A stretch of 64,000 nucleotides of DNA from Meconema thalassinum (Eukaryota > Arthropoda > Insecta > Orthoptera > Tettigoniidae). Shown here in pieces: positions 41,227-51,461 of this stretch. The DNA lies in the NCBI GenBank assembly GCA_946902985.2, contig OX336388.2:128900346-128964345 (forward strand), read 5' to 3'. Position numbers and translations under genes: made by a program. The notes under the pieces are model-generated. The model did no database searches. It was given only the letters and a program-made list of their open reading frames with translations, and had not been told where the DNA came from. Within the stretch, counting starts at the first letter, position 1. Each line of letters opens with the position of its first letter.

Positions 41227-42472
41227 GGGGTCTGGTACAACTTACCATTGATAAAATTTTAGCAACATTGAACATTTTTTTCTCTTTGGAACCACAATAC
41301 TTACAATAATGACATTTTGTGCACATGAGACAATGGTATTGTTTTACATGGAAACAGCATTACCATTGACTTTAAAAAATTATGAGCATATTTTTTCAAA
41401 ATTGAAATTGGTTGTTTATCATTCAAGGCTGAGGCGTTTTTTGGGATAACTCTACTAATTTTCAGCTTTTGGGTTCTTTTTGTCTTATTTTATTGCTAAT
41501 ATTCCTTTCTACAAATTCATGCACTTTCAGTAACATATCTGAATAAATAATATTTTAAATTTTGTATTGAATAGAAAAAAAATGAGTATAATATTTTTAC
41601 TGCAATTTATTTTTTAAGAAGAAACTATCCAAGTGAGAGACATTATTCGTATCATTTTGTAGATATAATATGTAGAAACACACCCAAAAATGTCATCAGT
41701 GTAGGTCAATTAGTTTTTGAATTATCACTGAAACGGTTGTAAAGAAAACAACTTACGGAAAACAAGCGATAAACATAAGTTCATAAATAGTACTTACCAT
41801 ACTGACTGGACAAAAAGTGGGTGCAAGTCTTTGTCTTTTAAATCGTAACTCAAAAACTGTTGCTTTTCTTCTTCTTCCTTCTCTGCTTTTACGGCCTTAT
41901 TGGACCACTTCAGTCAATCATTTCTTGGTTCTCTTCAGTAAGTTTTCTTTCCGAGTCGCCCAGTAGCTTTTTATTCGCTCTGATTTTCTCAGGTGTTCCT
42001 CATCTGTAAATACCCTTTTTACTGTATTACGTTTGTCTATTTTTGCCTGAATTCTTATTTTTATATCTTTCAGTTTTTTAAATTTTTGTTTTGTTTTGCA
42101 AGCCATCCAAGGTTATTTCTAATTCTTTCATATCTTTTCTAATTTCCTAAATCCATCCTACTTGTTGTTTCATATTCAAAAGTTTCACTACAATTTTTCT
42201 AGATAATCTGGTTTTCGGTGTCCTCATAATGTGACATAAAAAAAGAAATCTGTTTCTTCCGAATAGTATCAGTGATAGGCTCCAGTTCTCTGTTTACCAC
42301 TTCATTTGGTACTATCCGCCACTGTTCATCTTTCTGATATTTTTTATTTATGCATATTCTAACTATTCTTCTTTCTACTTTTACTCATAATTTTTTTTTT
42401 TTTTCCCACCAAAATGTTCCTAAAATTGGAAAATCTATTTTTTTTTGAAAGTGGTAAGCTGTACCAGGCCCC
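41227..42472. mobile_element. TTAA-flanked inverted-repeat element (piggyBac-like ends)
   Basis: ggggtctggtacaacttacc at the left and ggtaagctgtaccaggcccc at the right form about 20-base inverted ends, immediately bordered by TTAA at 41223-41226 and 42473-42476. TTAA duplication is the mark of piggyBac-type transposition. There is no transposase; the interior holds a LINE-C relic. 1,246 bp. Confidence 0.7.
41860..42400 (-). pseudogene. LINE-C relic, C-terminus
   Basis: Minus strand: RTPKTRLSRKIVVKLLNMKQ, IRIQAKIDKRNTVKRVFTDE, then EHLRKSERIKSYW and LLKRTKK. It is closely parallel to 22980-23540, including untranslated sequence after the stop. It has stops and frameshifts. Confidence 0.72.
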
Positions 42473-42679
42473 TTAAGCCTTTCTTGTTTGAGAATTTTCG
42501 TATATTTTTACCAAAAGCTATTTACATGGTTACTCATGAATTGTGACTGTACCAATTACAGCAAGTGTAAATGTGAATAATGTAATTCATTACCTGTTAT
42601 TAAATATCATCCAGTGATTCACACTGCAGTGCTGTTACATTTGGATGTAAAGTCAAGTGAGACTGGTTCACCATACATA

Positions 42680-44262
42680 CAGTATTTGAAGAGCTTATTT
42701 CCAAAGTGATGTAAATCCATGAAATGCAAAACTTCAGAAATCGTGTTTTTGTTTCTTCGTATGATTAAATTCAGATATGATTATAAATATAATGTAATTT
42801 CATTCATTACTTTTATGCACATCCTGACAATGTGTCATAAAAATCTGCTGTCAATTGAAATGGTGGTAATCGTCTCCTGTGAGTTGGAGTTGGGATGTTT
42901 CGGAAATAAATCATATGAGTCGTCTAGTATCAAAACCGGCCAAGTCACAAAAGTTACGAAAATGAGTTAAGGTTATCAATTTGAAGTAGAAGTATAGCAC
43001 TATCAGGCGAAACAGGAATATGCTTCAAAATCGTCCATGTCTTCATGTTACAGAGCACTGAATTCTTGGTCGTGCAACAAAATGGGCCAAGTCATGCAGG
43101 CAGTGCTTTCATAACCGGCCATATCAAAGAACGAGTAGCAATCTTCATGTCGCAGCATTATTGTTTGGAATCTTGCGTTGTTAGATTATGCAAGAATGTG
43201 ATAATATCAGTAGGCAACATTGTTCCTTATATTGTATACTCTTCGAAGTCATAATAATTTGTATTTTGTTCGTTTGCAACACTGACTTCCGTATTCGCGG
43301 GCTACTCACCGCATTGGCGCGAAAGCAATCGTATATCCTGTGTGCTCGTATTTTGTCATTATTGTGTAGTGTACCGTGTATATTGTTCCTATTTTGATAA
43401 GTAACTCATTTTCTTTTACTGTGTTCAAGATCTAAGTGAACTACTAACTTTTAATGATATAATACCTATTTTGTATTCTCCTCAGCTTTCTGATGTTCAT
43501 CTTCATATATTACTATCCATTTTAAGCAGAATGCTTTCGTTTTTAATGCAATAAAGACAGGTAATTACAATGTCAATTTATTTTAATTTAATTGCCTTTT
43601 TTCACTGGAGTTTGGAATTTAAAAAGAAAAATTTTCCAAAAAAAAAAAAAAGACCAAAATTATACCAAATTGCAACAAAAACGGCCAAGTCAAAATTATT
43701 ATTAGCAAAAAAGATGGGTTCATTATGAATCAGATTTCTCAAAATAACAGAACTTAAATATTAAACCATTACGGATATAACTATGCAATAAAATCTTTTG
43801 TGACCACCATTGCTTTGTCTCTAGAGGTTTTTGATCCATACTGAAAAATATGCCTTCAGTGACTTGGCCGGTTTTGATATTAGACGACTCATATATTGAC
43901 ATTCGCTTAGAGTGACATTTATGAACATTTAAATGGTACAAACACAACAAACACCAACTGATGCTCTACATATTCTTCCAAGTTAGCCATGGCCTTGATT
44001 AATCACGTGATATCACGTGATGTCCAGAGAGCCATCGGATTGGTCAACATGGATATAAGACACATTGGAAAAAATACACGTTGGAGTTACGTCACTTTGC
44101 AAATAAACTTAGTTTTTAGATCTCTGTTAATAAGGGATGTACGACATATTGCGACCTAAAACATTTGCTATACATTGAGAGAACCTATAACCTTATGAAA
44201 GAAAACACTGAAAAACCGTCAATTTTGGATTTAAGTCACTTTGGAAATAAGCTCTTCATTTA
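42680..44262. repeat. Inverted-repeat element hosting GAGTCG element 3
   Basis: gaagagcttatttccaaagt at 42690 and its complement cactttggaaataagctctt at 44235 form about 27-base inverted ends, with related words inside (gtcactttgcaaataaactt at 44092). Nothing coding is seen. Confidence 0.55.
42917..43890. mobile_element. GAGTCG element 3, TSD atat
   Basis: Ends gagtcgtctagtatcaaaac and gttttgatattagacgactc, about 31 bases inverted (including cggccaagtca), bordered by atat at 42913-42916 and 43891-43894. The word ggccaagtca recurs inside at about 43084 and 43683, and ggccatatca at 43119. It is 974 bp without a recognisable transposase. The first 11 bases match the 8154 and 45607 elements; the interior does not. 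Confidence 0.78.
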
Positions 44263-44957
44263 TGGATAAGAACTTGCATTTTTCATTTTATTTTCATTTA
44301 AATTTCAATAAATTTGTGATTTTTCTCCCCTCAAATAATTACATTTCAAACCCAGCCGCATAGCCGAACATGTTTAGTCTGGACTGTAAAATTTGAATCC
44401 TGGCTGTGATAGCTGCGATCCTGAGTATCTTTTTTTTTTTTTTTTCATATGCTCACCTCCAGGCAAATGCCAGGACAATAATATTCCAATTAATAATGTA
44501 TTTAAATTCAAATTCCTCTGTCAGAATTATGAAATTTCATCCAGTGCCATTGGTCGTTACTGACATCTTAATATGAAAAATGCATGTTCTTATTTACAGA
44601 CATGAGCTGCATCACTTGATGTGAGGATAAGACTGCAAAGCATAAGACTGCATGTTATTTTATTTGTACTTCATATTTATTTGTAAATGAAATAAATTGT
44701 ATTCTATTATTCATTCATTAATCTATTTATTCTTTCATATTTATGTGTTCATTTTTTATTCATGAAGTAATTTATTAGTTGCCTTTTATTTGTTCATTAA
44801 GTCATTTATTCATTCATTTAGTATTTTTAATAATTCATTTACTTATTTATCCATTCATTTATGAACGATACATGAGGGCATGAACAAACAAATGAGTAAT
44901 AAATGAATGATTCAATGAGTGAATTAATTAAAATAAAAAATGAATCGTGTACAAGTA
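44263..44957. other. AT-rich spacer, SINE-F scrap and (attc)n tract
   Basis: At 44425-44480 a T run is followed by cacctccaggcaaatgccag, a SINE-F piece. From about 44690 to 44880 the sequence is made of attcattta/ttcattcatt words, low complexity. No gene. Confidence 0.5.
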
Positions 44958-45309
44958 CAGTAATGCCCCGATTATCCGCGGAATTGAGTGGCAAGAGCAC
45001 CGCGGATGGCGAAATTCGCAGATAACGCAAAGCAATCCGTCTACATGCTTCAAAGCAGTTTCGTGAGTCATCTGCGCAGGCCCTCATCTTCTTCCCTTTT
45101 ACTTTCTTCTTGTTAGTTTTCAGTCACTCCCATTGCTTTGTTCGATATCTGTGCGTCAGTCAGTCGCTCAAAGTCCGGCTCACTTCCGTCGCATTCCAGC
45201 CACTCTTCTATGTTCCCTTTGTCGATATTCTCACCGCCCGAAACGGATGTCACTAGGTCAACAAGTGTAGCGGTCGGCATGACTTCATTCTCTTCTTCAC
45301 AAATGTTTT

Positions 45310-45505
45310 AAGGGGCGTGGTGGCTCAGCGGTCTAGCTGTATGCCTCTCACCAAGGCGGTCCGGGTTCGATTCCCGGTCAATGCATGTGAGATTTTCGAA
45401 GTGAAATGCCATGTCCTGTGGTTCGGATTCCACGTAAAACGGAGGTCCCGTGGCTCATGATCTACAGATTAACGGTCACGTTAAACTACAAGCTTCCTTC
45501 CTTTT
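45310..45505 (+). mobile_element. SINE-B copy 3, full length, 11-bp TSD
   Basis: Head aggggcgtggtggctcagcg (A box tggctcagcggt), B box gggttcgattcccgg at about 45363, body ccatgtcctgtggttcggat, and end acaagcttccttcctttt. acaaatgtttt flanks it at 45299-45309 and 45506-45516. It is the best reference copy in the window. Confidence 0.9.
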
Positions 45506-45606
45506 ACAAATGTTTTGGTTGACATATGTTTCAATACGCGGAAAGAGTTTTCTCCATGATTGAACAAGTGTTGAGGGTTTTATGTAATTCCATGCAGACG
45601 CAATAT

Positions 45607-46135
45607 GAGTCGTCCAGTTGCAAAACTCGTTTAATCCACTAGTGAATAAGGATCATGTCGTAAAATTATTTATTTAATTAGTTAATTTTATTTTACTTCA
45701 TTTTATTTCGTTTTGTGATTTTGTTTTGTTTTATTTTGTTTTAAATTGTTTTATTTATTTTTTGTTTTGTTTATTTTGTTTTATTTTTTGTTTTATTTGG
45801 ATTTTTTGGTTTATTTTGTTTTGTTTTATTTTGATTTTCCAGAAAACAATCATAAAAACAAAAAAAAACAAGAAGCAAAAAAGAAAAAAGCAAAAGCAGA
45901 AAACAAAAAAACAAGAAACACAAAGCAAAAAGCAAAATTTAAAAAAAAAAAAAAAAAAGTAAAATTCAAAAGCAAAAGCACAAAGCAAATACAAAACCAA
46001 AAACATAAAGCAAAAAGAAAAAAGTAGAAAACAACAAACATAAAAGATAGGCGAGCCAAAGTCCAGAGAAACGTTTCTCATGAAAATGATTCTTATTCAC
46101 AAGTGGATTAAACGAGTTTTGCCACTGGACGACTC
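45607..46135. mobile_element. GAGTCG element 2, TSD atat
   Basis: Near-identical ends to 8154-8761 (gagtcgtccagttgcaaaac ... gttttgccactggacgactc), bordered by atat at 45603-45606 and 46136-46139. The same T-rich left half and A-rich right half are present, but it is 79 bases shorter. It is inserted in the Tigger-like element. Confidence 0.85.
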
Positions 46136-46425
46136 ATATCATAAATCCTATCCAAAATTGTTTAAGATTTCATTGATTTCACATCTTAAAAATTTATCTG
46201 TGAGAGAAGGTTGAGTCGTAATTCAATTCTATTTTTCGCAGCACTCGTCACAGATATCCGCACAACAGATCACCCGCTGGCAGATAATTGGGGCTTTACT
46301 GTATTTATTTATTCATTCGTTTATTTTTTATTTTTTTATAAGCTGCATTTATTATATTCACTCTGAGGAAAATGTGGCATACAGTATCACTCACAGTCTG
46401 GGACTGTTTTTATGATTATTTTTTT

Positions 46426-46528
46426 TCGATGTGAAATGCCATGTCCTGTGGTTCGGATTCCATGTAAAACGGAGGTCCCGTGGCTTATGATCGCGAGATT
46501 AACGGTCACGTTAAACTACAAGCTTTTT
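46426..46528 (+). mobile_element. SINE-B copy 4, 5'-truncated
   Basis: From gatgtgaaatgccatgtcct to taaactacaagctttttg. The head with both promoter boxes is missing. Confidence 0.8.
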
Positions 46529-46689
46529 GTTTTTATGATTTGTTATTTATAAGTATTTTCTATAACAATATTATTGCCATTCCATTTATTTACTTTTCTA
46601 TTTTTAAATATTTATTTTGTGTATGTGTTTGCAAGGGAGCATTTATGCTTTTTTTTTTTTAATTATTTTTTAATTATGTACACTGACTA

Positions 46690-47073
46690 AACAAATGTCA
46701 TGGGATAGTCACCTAATAGCGTGTGGGGCCGCCTCTGGCCCTGCACACTGCAGTGAGACACCGTGGAAGTGAGTCGACAAGTCCCTGGTAGTAGCTGACA
46801 CCAAATCGTTTGCAGAGGGGCCGCCAATGTTGGTCTGTTCGTGGGTGCAGGAGCCATGGCACTGAGCCTGTATTTCATGACATCCTAGATATGCTCGATA
46901 GGGTTCATATCGTGGCTCCTGGGTGGCCATGTCAGTCATTGGACACCATTGTGATCCCTGGTGATTGGTGACAAATGAACGCAGTTGTGTCCGATGACTT
47001 TGGGTTAACAGTGGCACCCGTGTGCAGCACCAGCTCTCGGAACCCATGTTCCTACTGATTGTCCACCGGTAGA
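46690..47073 (-). pseudogene. Tc1-like transposase, C-terminal remnant
   Basis: Minus strand: RVPLLTQSHRTQLRSFVTN, then a jump, and in shifted frame CKRFGVSYYQGLVDSLPRCL, TAVCRARGGPTRY-stop, the normal Tc1 C-terminus. The DDE core between SHRTQ and the C-terminus is largely deleted. Confidence 0.75.
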
Positions 47074-47396
47074 CGTGTCTACAGGGCTACCAGCGACTCA
47101 CTTTTCTCACTATTATTCACTATTTTCAAAGCAGCCTCACTTTTCTCACTATTTGATGAAATTACTCACTATTCTCACTTTTTTTTAACAAAACTGGTCA
47201 CATTCTGCATTAAAAAAGTGACAGTCAGTCTGAAAGACTAGACTTTGTATCATTTTAAATGCTACAAATGCTGAAAAATGCTAGAAAGGCTGGAGGCTTC
47301 TCGCTTCGCTCGAAGCCAAAGACTCTTGACATTTTAGAAAATTATCTGCATAATACTTATCTTGCTTATCTAGTTTCAAATTCGCGGGGACTTGCC

Positions 47397-47766
47397 CCTT
47401 CCATCCAGTCTAAAAACACTTATAGTGGGCGATGTATTGAAGATAGAGATATGCTCTCCCGGACTTTTTTGTAGAACTTTTCATGCTGACCAATTCTTAC
47501 GCTCATAGTATATTGATATTTTTATCGGTTTGCCCAGCGTAAGCTTAAGAAGCGCACGGACGCCAAGTTTGTTTTCGACTTTTTCACTGAAATCGTTACT
47601 GCTTGACTTCCTTTGATCATACATAAATTATTTTCTACAGAATCTTTCCTAGAGATATCCTTTACAGAATGGTGAAAACCGCATCAAAATCCATCCAGTG
47701 GTTCTCGAGATTACCAGTGACATCCAAGAATCGGGGATTTTTGTCTTATACTAACGAAGTAGAGAT
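47397..47766 (+). repeat. K repeat copy 4 inside hAT
   Basis: From 'tccatccagtctaaaaacac' through 'gtttgcccagcgtaagctta' and 'catcaaaatccatccagtgg' to gtagagatt. The head is truncated. Confidence 0.65.
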
Positions 47767-48381
47767 TGTCGGGGTACGCATGCACCAAGCGGTACTATGA
47801 CGTCGCACACCTCAGTGCATCTGGGTACATTTCGTCCGTCACCATAACGTAACGCCAGACCCCAGCGTAACGACGAAGTCGACAAGATCATTTAAAATGA
47901 TAAAATGGTCTCGTGCACAATCAGATTGCTAGAAACGACACAAAATATACCCATGAATGGGTAGTTCGTTTTTCTGCCACCGGTGCCTGAGTGCGCTGCC
48001 GGCAGCGAGCCAGGCGGCCAGAAAGCATAAAACGCTTCCATGGTGCAATACCACAGCCGGAGCCGTGCAGCGATCAACGGAAATTTTAACAAAAGTGTTG
48101 TGACGGAAAGGAGCATGGCATCGCCGTATATTCTAGTATTTCACAATTTATCAAAGGTAAGTCAATAGTTGGCCTTACACTGACGAATTTTCAGACGGTT
48201 TTAGAATGACCTACCGACCCCGTCTGCCACTTAAAAAGGGAAAGAAGAATGCTGAAAAATTCCTGCAATAAAAATGTTATCAGGCTACTGCTAGTGCTCT
48301 AAAAGATGATACTTGCCCCACTCAGATTGGGTTTGTAATAGTGCAAATTTTTTTTGAATGATTTTCAAAAGTATTTTAATT

Positions 48382-49541
48382 ACAGCAACCTATGATGCAT
48401 GTTCTGTATGAAGAAGTGTCAAATTTATTCATATTGCTCTTGAGTAGGTTCTGCCAGGCAGAAGCATTGAAGAGTACCAGTGAATTTCTGAAAGAATCTT
48501 TCATCATGGATGGCAAAAATTTTATGGAATTGAAAAATGTTGACTGGGAAGAGTGCTGAATGTCTCCTGATCGATTAGAGCTGTAGTGAACTGCAAGTAT
48601 TGAAGTTTCATCAAGAGGCGGCAAAGCACTTGCTTAACAAGTCCATCCTTAATACTGGAAAGGATGCCAAGCACTTGAAATGCTTGCAGCGTCAGGCCAT
48701 CAAAGAAAGTATGTGTCTGATGAGCATTGTCTTTGTTTACAAAATGTTGCAGCTGACTTTAAAAGATGTGTCCGAAGAGAAGCTTCGCAGTGAATGGAAG
48801 CTGTTGCAGCCAGAAAATCTCCCACGTTTTAAGGAAAGTCCAAGGATTGACCATTATTGGCATCAAATTTTTGACATTTTCGACTTTATTGGGCCGGCAA
48901 AATATACGCTTGTGAGCAAAGTCGTGAAAGCCATCCTACCAGCAGCTCATAGAAGCTCAGATGTGGAACGTGGATTTTTGGAATCAAGAAATCAACTTCC
49001 GGCAGATAGAGCCGCAATGGAAGAGCGCACCCTGAATGCTCGATTGAACATTCGTGAGGGTATGAAGGAGTTCGGTGGGCGAGAGCAGTTCCCATCACAA
49101 AGGCTCTTCTGAAAGCGGCTGCTGGCACTCACAGCAAATATGAAAACTATTTAGAGGCTAAGCGCAGAGGAAGAGCAAAGGAGAAAGGAAGAGGCGGAGG
49201 ATATTCGGCGCAAGCAAGAAGAGCAGGAAAAAACTCAAGTTAAAGAAAGGAGATAGGAAAATTACAGGAAGAGTTCAGGAAGGAAAAAGAAGCGGAAGAA
49301 GAGGAGAGACAAGCTTTGATGACCTACCGGTAATTGATGAGGCCAACCAAAAGCTAAAAGCTGCTTTGGTAAAGGGTGATCTGAAAAGTGCAAAAATTGC
49401 CAAGGTATGCTAGAAGGTGCCCACAGCATGCGATCCTGGGCCGAAGATCTCCGCAAAAAGCAGTCGGTGCCACTAAGGAAGAAAGTCGGGATACGACGGC
49501 GTGATGAAAACAGCGACTATCCAGATGACCCCAACACTTGA
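48382..49541 (+). pseudogene. hAT transposase, C-terminal half, frameshifted
   Basis: First QPMMHVLYEEVSNLFILLL and GKNFMELKNVDWEEC in one frame, then 48600-49112 open: MKFHQEAAKHLLNKSI ... SEEKLRSEWKLLQPENLPRF ... AILPAAHRSSDVERGFLESR ... ALEERTLNARLNI-type end. SSDVERGF and the following TLNARLNIRE are the signature of the hAT dimerisation (hATC) region. Charged repeats follow (frameshifted), with QVKERR-like and MLEGAHSMRSWAEDLRKK, ending DENSDYPDDPNT-stop at 49541. The N-terminal BED finger and first catalytic part are not recognised. Non-functional. Confidence 0.82.
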
Positions 49542-49656
49542 ATTTATTTTTAAGACTGATGACAACTTGTGAATTTTATCTTAAGACTGATGATATCTAC
49601 TTTTCTTTTATGTGGCAGTACGACAGTATTATTTGTTTTACAGTGTTTTTTTTTTC

Positions 49657-49945
49657 CTGGGCCGGCCCCGTGGTGTTGGGGTAGCGCGCCTGTCTCTCAC
49701 CCGGCTCCGTCAGGGATTTTAGAAACTGACGTGAGGGCTGGAACGGTGTGCACTAAGCCTCGTGAGGACACTTGAGTAGCTGTCTGACAGTGAGACAGCG
49801 CCCCAATCACGAAAACCAAGATTAATGGCTGAGCGGATCCGATGCGCTGATCGTGTGTCACCCCAATATCTGCAGGCCAAATGGCTGGGCAGCGGTCGCT
49901 TGGTAGGCCTAGGGCCTTCACAGGCTGTAGTGCCAGGGGTTATTA
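49657..49945 (+). mobile_element. SINE-C copy 1, B box deleted
   Basis: Begins ggccggccccgtggtgttgg; shares 'gacgtgagggctggaac', 'gagctgtctgacagtgagac'-type and 'caggccaaatggctgggcag' with 55717-56035. Between 'ctctcacccgg' and 'ctccgtcaggga' it lacks about 24 bases that hold the B box in the other copy. Confidence 0.85.
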
Positions 49946-50243
49946 TTTATTATATGTTTTTTTTCTAGTAAGGTGTGCATTATGGCATAAACATTGTTTT
50001 ATCTTAAGATTAATGATATCTATTTTTATTCTTATGTGCCAGTATGGCAGTATTATTTGTTTTAGTTTTTTTTTTCTAGTAAAGAGTCCATTATAACATA
50101 CACATTGTTTTGTATTCCAGATTTATATTTTTGTTGTACGATTTAAATTTCTCGAGTGTTGCATTGATTTTACAATCCATTATTTCAAAGTGTCCTCTCT
50201 AACTAAATGAAAAATCACGAACAGTACTCGGAGATATTAACAT

Positions 50244-50421
50244 AGGTGCAATTGGTTGACATTTTTGGGGGGGCTAATTTATTTTTCAGATACACATTCC
50301 TAAAAATTTTGTCTATTTCAAAACAGTTTTGTCACATTTTTGGGGGGGCTATGGTTGGTTTTGCAGAGGCTTAGCCACCCCAGCCCCCCCCCCCCCCCCT
50401 AATTGCGCCTACAGATATCAA
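50244..50421. mobile_element. Small inverted-repeat element in hAT
   Basis: cataggtgcaattgg at the left and ctaattgcgcctac at the right, with gatattaac / gatatcaac as likely imperfect duplications (50236 and 50422). Two tttttgggggggct blocks and a 16-C run lie inside. Confidence 0.55.
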
Positions 50422-50600
50422 CAAAAGATCAAATTATGAACCAGATATACGGCCATAAATGCGAATAATGCTATGAATTTGCTCACTATTTACTCACTTT
50501 TTCATGCATAAACTCACCTTTTTTTCACTTTTTTGAAAGAAAAACACTCACTATTTCACTATTTTTGGACGAGTGAGTGGATGGGAGCCCTGCGTGTCTA

Positions 50601-50871
50601 GCATGGCCTGCATTGAATTGAGCTGTGATTTGTTGCACTGTTGCCCTTCTGTCACTATTGACAATCCGTCTCAGATGTCGCCGGTCACGGTCATCGAGGG
50701 TGGCTGGATGGCCGGTTGTTCGTCTGTTGTCAACCATTCACGATACACCCTGGACATGGTTGACATTGTGAAGCCGAATTCCCGCACTACTGCCAAAATC
50801 GCACTTCCCATACTTCGGGCAGCGACCACCATATCCCGGTCAAACTGTGTCAGCTCACATCGACGTTGCAT
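50601..50871 (-). pseudogene. Tc1-like transposase, N-terminal remnant
   Basis: From 50871 (minus): MQRRCELTQFDRDMVVAARS, VREFGFTMSTMSRVYREWLT, then (shifted) RRIVNSDRRATVQQITAQFN. These are the two helix-turn-helix segments of a Tc1 transposase. It breaks off at the hAT target site. Confidence 0.78.
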
Positions 50872-51081
50872 GTTACACCTATCACGTGCACAAGGTCTCC
50901 TATACAACTGCGACTGGCACAGGGGGTGTGTGGTGTGCAGACAACACACCTGCGCATCAGTGCTCCACTATCCCATGACATTTGCTCAGTCAGTGTACTG
51001 TCCGTGATACTGACTGAAATATTTATTGTTGTGGAGAAGTTCAAGTTTCCAAGCAGGTGAACTTGGATATTCATTTTGTTT

Positions 51082-51183
51082 TATGCTTCCAGGCCTGTGT
51101 ATTTTCCAAGAAAAAGGAAGTATGGACAGTTTTATGCTTCTAGACCTGTTTATTTTCCAAGAAAAATGAAGTATGGATTTTTT
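51082..51183 (+). repeat. 51-bp direct duplication
   Basis: 'ttatgcttcyagrcctgt' followed by attttccaagaaaaa occurs at 51081 and 51132, two copies with four or five differences. Confidence 0.8.
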
Positions 51184-51461
51184 TTTCCTGCTAAATTAAA
51201 AGCAGCATGTCATTTTCTATTTGATATTTTTTTATTTATTTCCTGTCTGTTTTGGGGCTGTTTGTTTCTTTCTCCTTCTCTTCCCTGTGGATGCAGCATC
51301 CAATATATCATCACTATTCTGTACCTGCAATCAGAGACAACTAATAGGGCAGGGTGTGTATAGCCCACTACGAATGGTACACCCTCTGATGAACTGGGGA
51401 ATTGGAAGCATCATGGAATTTCATTAATTCTGATTGAAACATCACTTTCAATTTTATAATA

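Larger units (their letters stand above)
44958..46301 (-). mobile_element. Pogo/Tigger-like element with two nested insertions
   Basis: Ends cagtaatgccccgattatcc and (complement) cagtaaagccccaattatct, with TA at 44956-44957 and 46302-46303. Minus-strand coding remnants at 45060-45300 read MPTATLVDLVTSVSGGENID, KGNIEEWLECDGSEPDFERL, TDAQISNKAMG, an acidic segment typical of the transposase C-terminal region. SINE-B and GAGTCG element 2 lie inside. Confidence 0.78.
47082..50592 (+). mobile_element. hAT transposon in the Tc1-like element, 8-bp TSD
   Basis: 3,511 bp bounded by cagggctacc and ggagccctg, with cgtgtcta at 47074-47081 and 50593-50600. Both subterminal regions are full of tcactattt / ctcactttt words in mirror orientation, a usual hAT feature. 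It carries a broken transposase (48382-49541), a K scrap, a SINE-C and a small inverted-repeat element. Confidence 0.92.
46681..50995 (-). mobile_element. Second Tc1-like element, dead, split by hAT
   Basis: Ends cactgactaaacaaatgtca and tgacatttgctcagtcagtg with TA at 46679-46680 and 50996-50997; further inward tgggatag/ctatccca pair. Without the 3.5-kb hAT it would be about 0.8 kb. The transposase is on the minus strand, with N-terminal and C-terminal parts either side of the hAT and the middle deleted. Confidence 0.85.

Noticed and set aside
45726..46081. Lys/Phe-rich open frames in the A/T-rich blocks at 8.4 and 45.8 kb
   Set aside because: Low-complexity translation of the T-rich/A-rich halves of GAGTCG elements.
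48600..49112. 170-codon frame as a host gene
   Set aside because: SSDVERGF and TLNARLNIRE are hAT dimerisation-region motifs and the frame lies inside an 8-bp-TSD hAT element.
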